Assembly: GCA_024640925.1 (NCBI GenBank)
Contig: JAHEEB010000124.1
Coordinates: 1 to 8,727, forward strand
Length of the DNA stretch: 8,727 nucleotides
From: Bacteroidota bacterium
Lineage (GTDB): Bacteria > Bacteroidota > Bacteroidia > Bacteroidales > UBA10428
Direction of reading: 5' to 3'
The position numbers and the translations under genes are program-made. The notes under the pieces are model-generated. The model did no database searches and was not told the DNA's origin. It was given only the letters and a program-made list of their open reading frames with translations. Shown here in pieces: positions 6,422 through 8,727 of the stretch. How positions within the stretch are numbered: the stretch's first letter is position 1; each line of letters starts with the position of its first letter.

Positions 6422-6585
6422 GGTAGATTTGTTGAGTAAAATTATTAAAAAGGACATAGAATTTTTCTTTATATATTCCTGGATAAACACAGTGTTTGGA
6501 TTTATGTTATTTTCGAAATTCTTTTGCTGATTTTTGAATTTGGATAAATCATGTATTTCTTTCCTAAGAATTAATTGAAAGTTTT

Positions 6586-6593
6586 TAATTTTG
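6586..6593 (+). promoter_or_regulatory. Candidate -7 element of the DUF4421 gene
   Basis: TAATTTTG matches TAnnTTTG exactly and lies 52 bases before the GTG start at 6646. No TTG is found at the proper -33 distance, so the call rests on the -7 element and its position only. Confidence 0.4.
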
Positions 6594-6645
6594 CCCCGAC
6601 AATTATTATGTATCAAATAATACAAAGAGTAAAGGAACAAACAGG

Positions 6646-7665
6646 GTGGTAGGTTTAATTAATTTTTTAAATTATCGAAGCTTCGTACTATTGACTTCTT
6701 TGATTTTCTTTTCATACTTATCTTTTGGACAGAAGGACACTATTCAAACAAAAAATAATTTTGTCTCTTATAAAGAAAAATTAGGTGTTTACATATATGG
6801 CATTTCAAAGATTAACAACTTTGAATTAGAAGCTAAAGATTACAACTCAAGTTTACGCTATGGCCCAAATGAGAATTTTAATATTGGACTTGGGTTTAAT
6901 TATAAATGGCTTGGCACCAGCATAGCCTTTAATTTTGGTTTTATCAATAACGATAAGGATATCTATGGCGATTCAAAAAGTTTTGATTCCCAAATTGATA
7001 TTTTTACCAGGAAGTATTATATCAACACAAACCTGCAAGCATACCAGGGGTACTACTGGGAAAATCCGGATGATTTTATTAAAACATGGAGCATTAGCGA
7101 TTCGGCACTGGTTCGTCCTGATATCAGAACATTCAATATCGGAAGTTCAGGTATTTATATTTTTAATAATCAGAACTTTTCGTTTAAAGCGGTTTATCAG
7201 AACACAGAAAGACAAATAAACAGCGCTGGTTCATGGCTAGTTGGCGCAAAAATTTCACTTTTTGAAATGGATTCTGATTCTTCAATAATACCAAAAAGTA
7301 TTCAGAAACATTATGAAACATCTGTGAATATAAGAGGGATATCTGCAATAAACCTGGGAGGTTCATTTGGATATACGTATACATTTATTGTTAAGGAATA
7401 CATTTACGTTAACATGGCGCTCATGCTTGGACTCAATCTGCAAGCTGTTTCCATGCGCGATTTTTCAGAAAACACAACCGATTCAGATGCCCAAATATCA
7501 TCAAATGTTTTATTACGTATGGGAGTAGGTTGTAACAAACCCAGGTATTTTTATGGTCTGTCCCTTTCAACTGACTCATACTTGATTAAAAATCCGAATG
7601 ACACACAGTTTTCCTATAGTTATGGAAAATTCAGAATTTTTTACGGGAGAAGATTTACTATTTAA
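6646..7665 (+). CDS. DUF4421 protein, predicted outer-membrane beta-barrel
   Basis: A 339-residue exported protein of the DUF4421 family, whose function is unknown. A signal peptide (about 1-28, hydrophobic core SFVLLTSLIFFSYLSF) ends before Gln29. Recognisable family segments are RYGPNENFNIGLGFNYKWLG (71-90), KSFDSQIDIFTRKYYINTNL (111-130) with QAYQGYYWENP (131-141), and FSFKAVYQNTERQINSAGSW (178-197). The alternating hydrophobic/polar pattern, many aromatic residues and lack of inner helices fit an outer-membrane barrel. The start is a GTG at 6646: the frame is open back to a TAA at 6586-6588 and has no ATG in that interval, while the signal peptide begins only a few codons later. The next possible start, TTG at codon 16, would cut into the signal. 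The gene converges on the M15 peptidase with two bases between the stops. Confidence 0.85.
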   Translation: MVGLINFLNYRSFVLLTSLIFFSYLSFGQKDTIQTKNNFVSYKEKLGVYIYGISKINNFELEAKDYNSSLRYGPNENFNIGLGFNYKWLGTSIAFNFGFINNDKDIYGDSKSFDSQIDIFTRKYYINTNLQAYQGYYWENPDDFIKTWSISDSALVRPDIRTFNIGSSGIYIFNNQNFSFKAVYQNTERQINSAGSWLVGAKISLFEMDSDSSIIPKSIQKHYETSVNIRGISAINLGGSFGYTYTFIVKEYIYVNMALMLGLNLQAVSMRDFSENTTDSDAQISSNVLLRMGVGCNKPRYFYGLSLSTDSYLIKNPNDTQFSYSYGKFRIFYGRRFTI

Positions 7666-7667
7666 TG

Positions 7668-8153
7668 TTATTGATAAGGAATATAGCGGGTAACTCCATT
7701 CTCTGTTATTGCTTTTGTTAGCTTTTTCCTGTTACCATCTTTCTTATAGCTTACATGAACCCATTCCGGATTTTCGTTATTACCAAATTCCCAGATAAGC
7801 TGGTCGAAGTCTAACCGATCTTTAATTGTATTAAATAATCGGGCATTGTTATAATCATCATAGTTATCCATATCTATATCCATTGCTTGCCCGGAACAGT
7901 GTTGTGAAGCGGAACTCCCCTTTACAATATTGTTTAATGCTTCGCAACGAAAACAACTTGACACATGTAAGGGAGTATCTTTCCCTCTTTCGGTGCTTAC
8001 AATTTTGCGCAAAGGCTCGAAGACCTTTTCTGCAAAAAGTATAATGTTTTCCAGTTGTTCTTTATTAGGAGAATTGTCAATCCCATTTCTAATGGCAGTC
8101 TGACTTTTACAAATTTCATCATAAGACAGGTGTTCACTTATTCTTGGATTCAT
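7668..8153 (-). CDS. M15-family zinc peptidase (VanX / phage-endolysin-like)
   Basis: A 161-residue peptidase of the Peptidase_M15_3 type, expected to cut D-Ala-containing or cross-bridge peptides of peptidoglycan. The opening ISEHLSYDEICKSQTAIRNG (5-24) with IDNSP is typical, so the ATG at 8153 is taken as the start. The zinc site is visible as H85 and D92 in SQHCSGQAMDID and H133 in WVHVSY, with E130 as the candidate general base. The H-x6-D and E-x2-H spacings equal those of VanX. R69 in SSCFRCEALN occupies the conserved Arg position, but the usual Gly-Tyr before it is Cys-Phe. No signal peptide is present, so the protein is cytoplasmic unless exported another way. Such stand-alone copies occur in phages and also in Bacteroidota chromosomes. 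No other phage gene is in this window. It shares its strand with the upstream purF (89-base gap). Confidence 0.85.
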   Translation of the reverse strand: MNPRISEHLSYDEICKSQTAIRNGIDNSPNKEQLENIILFAEKVFEPLRKIVSTERGKDTPLHVSSCFRCEALNNIVKGSSASQHCSGQAMDIDMDNYDDYNNARLFNTIKDRLDFDQLIWEFGNNENPEWVHVSYKKDGNRKKLTKAITENGVTRYIPYQ

Positions 8154-8180
8154 AGGTATTGATTTTATTGATTCAGATAG

Positions 8181-8205
8181 TATGTAATTTACAAATAATT
8201 ACATA
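8181..8205. repeat. 9-bp inverted repeat between purF and the M15 gene
   Basis: TATGTAATT (8181-8189) and AATTACATA (8197-8205) are perfect arms around a seven-base spacer. It lies 28 bases upstream of the M15 start and about 40 bases after the purF stop. No T-run follows on the minus strand, which argues against a purF terminator. An operator or leader hairpin for the peptidase gene is possible. A TTTG on the minus strand at 8226-8223 lies 23 bases before a poor -7 match (8199-8192). Confidence 0.4.
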
Positions 8206-8242
8206 ATAAATCAAGAACCTGGCAAACCCTAAGACAAATAAG

Positions 8243-8727
8243 TTAAAAATAACTTGAACCGTCCCAGCAATGTGTACAAAGATTCTCCTTTGGTAAGCCA
8301 ATAGCTTTTACCAAATCATCGAGTTTTTGAAATTTTAATGTGGTAAGATCGAGGTTTTTCCTTATTTGTTCAACCATTGCCTTGTATTTGCTGCTATAAG
8401 CATCGGAATATTCCTTCATATCCCCATTCTCTATGCCTTCGAGTTGTTTTACAGCTTTATAGGTTGCTAAATCGAGGTTAGAACGCGAACGGCTAAAGTT
8501 TAAGAAGAGACAAGGGTAAGTTAAAGGAGGACATGCAATACGCATATGCATTTCCTTAATACCAGCTGCATGCAGGTCTCGTACATTATCTTTTAACTGG
8601 GTTCCCCTAACAATAGAGTCATCAAGAAAAACACCTTTTTTATCTTTAATGACTGACTTATTTGGAATCAGTTTCATTTTAGCAACAAGTTCCCGCGTTT
8701 CCTGATTTTGCGGCATAAAGCTACGAG
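8243..8727 (-). CDS. purF: Amidophosphoribosyltransferase, C-terminal part (cut by the window edge)
   Basis: The enzyme makes 5-phosphoribosylamine from PRPP and glutamine, the first committed step of purine synthesis, in the cytoplasm. About 160 C-terminal residues are visible; the frame stays open through the window edge (RSFMPQNQETREL...), so the ATG at 8716 is internal. GVFLDDSIVRGTQL is the PRPP-binding loop of type I phosphoribosyltransferases. Cysteines in ACPPLTYPC and in LCTHCWDG match ligands of the B. subtilis-type [4Fe-4S] cluster: the PC cysteine and the C-x2-C near the C-terminus. A fourth ligand would lie outside the window. The sequence LFLNFSRSRSNLDLATYKAV after YPC differs from the common FYGID segment and resembles a second, longer PurF-like protein I recall from Bacteroidota, so this may be a paralogue rather than the main PurF. 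No active-site Cys1 or glutaminase domain can be checked here. Confidence 0.85.
   Translation of the reverse strand, partial: RSFMPQNQETRELVAKMKLIPNKSVIKDKKGVFLDDSIVRGTQLKDNVRDLHAAGIKEMHMRIACPPLTYPCLFLNFSRSRSNLDLATYKAVKQLEGIENGDMKEYSDAYSSKYKAMVEQIRKNLDLTTLKFQKLDDLVKAIGLPKENLCTHCWDGSSYF

Larger units (their letters stand above)
6338..6645. other. Divergent promoter region, 308 bases without a convincing gene
   Basis: This stretch separates the minus-strand DUF4476 gene from the plus-strand DUF4421 gene. It contains a promoter for each direction and a perfect 14-bp inverted repeat, all listed separately. It also holds a short palindrome, AAACAC-A-GTGTTT (6485-6497). The middle (about 6422-6585) is AT-rich with no recognisable signal. 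A minus-strand open frame of 96 codons (6350-6640) crosses the whole region, but it contains the promoter elements and translates to a low-complexity Asn/Lys/Leu/Tyr-rich sequence, so it was not accepted. Confidence 0.6.

Noticed and set aside
6350..6640. Minus-strand open frame of 96 codons in the divergent region
   Set aside because: It contains the DUF4476 promoter and the inverted repeat, and its translation is low-complexity with no recognisable family.
7668..8153. Prophage fragment around the M15 peptidase
   Set aside because: No integrase, structural, holin or attachment-site-like sequence is seen nearby, and the neighbours are chromosomal-type genes (DUF4421, purF).
1..8727. CRISPR array, tRNA, rRNA, insertion sequence or riboswitch
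   Set aside because: No regularly spaced direct repeats, transposase frame, terminal inverted repeats around a gene, or recognisable structured RNA was found on reading both strands.

Overview
The window looks like a piece of a Bacteroidota chromosome. The evidence is a secreted enzyme ending in a type IX secretion (T9SS) sorting domain, two families largely confined to this phylum (DUF4476 and DUF4421), promoter -7 elements of the Bacteroidota form TAnnTTTG, no Shine-Dalgarno-like sequences before the starts, and AT-rich sequence. A more precise placement is not supported. No mobile element, CRISPR array, tRNA or rRNA was seen.

Layout. Bases 1-143 may hold the tail of an upstream gene. A Crp/Fnr-type regulator follows (289-990, +), then a tight same-strand group: a GH28 pectin-backbone hydrolase (1125-2501), a GH53 endo-beta-1,4-galactanase with a T9SS tail (2548-3909), and a membrane-anchored metallo-beta-lactamase-fold hydrolase of the NAPE-PLD/UlaG kind (3925-5052). 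The intergenic gaps are 46 and 15 bases, so the three are probably one transcript. A hairpin-rich 175-base gap separates them from a converging minus-strand gene for a secreted protein with three DUF4476 domains (5228-6337). A 308-base divergent promoter region contains a perfect 14-bp inverted repeat. Next comes a DUF4421 outer-membrane-barrel-like protein (6646-7665, +). It converges, with only two bases between stop codons, on a VanX/endolysin-like M15 peptidase (7668-8153, -). Last is the C-terminal part of a [4Fe-4S]-type PurF (8243-8727, -), cut by the window edge.

How the genes may work together. GH28 and GH53 attack the galacturonan backbone and the beta-1,4-galactan side chains of pectin, so 1125-5052 reads as a small pectin or rhamnogalacturonan-I module. 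No SusC/SusD pair, sensor or sugar transporter is visible, so it is not a complete polysaccharide utilisation locus within this window. The Crp/Fnr regulator just upstream could control it, but that is inference from position only. The right half consists of unrelated housekeeping or envelope genes. I found no convincing undescribed multi-gene system. The best leads are the GH28 active-site variant, the triple DUF4476 protein with the large inverted repeat over its promoter, and the MBL-fold enzyme coupled to pectinases.
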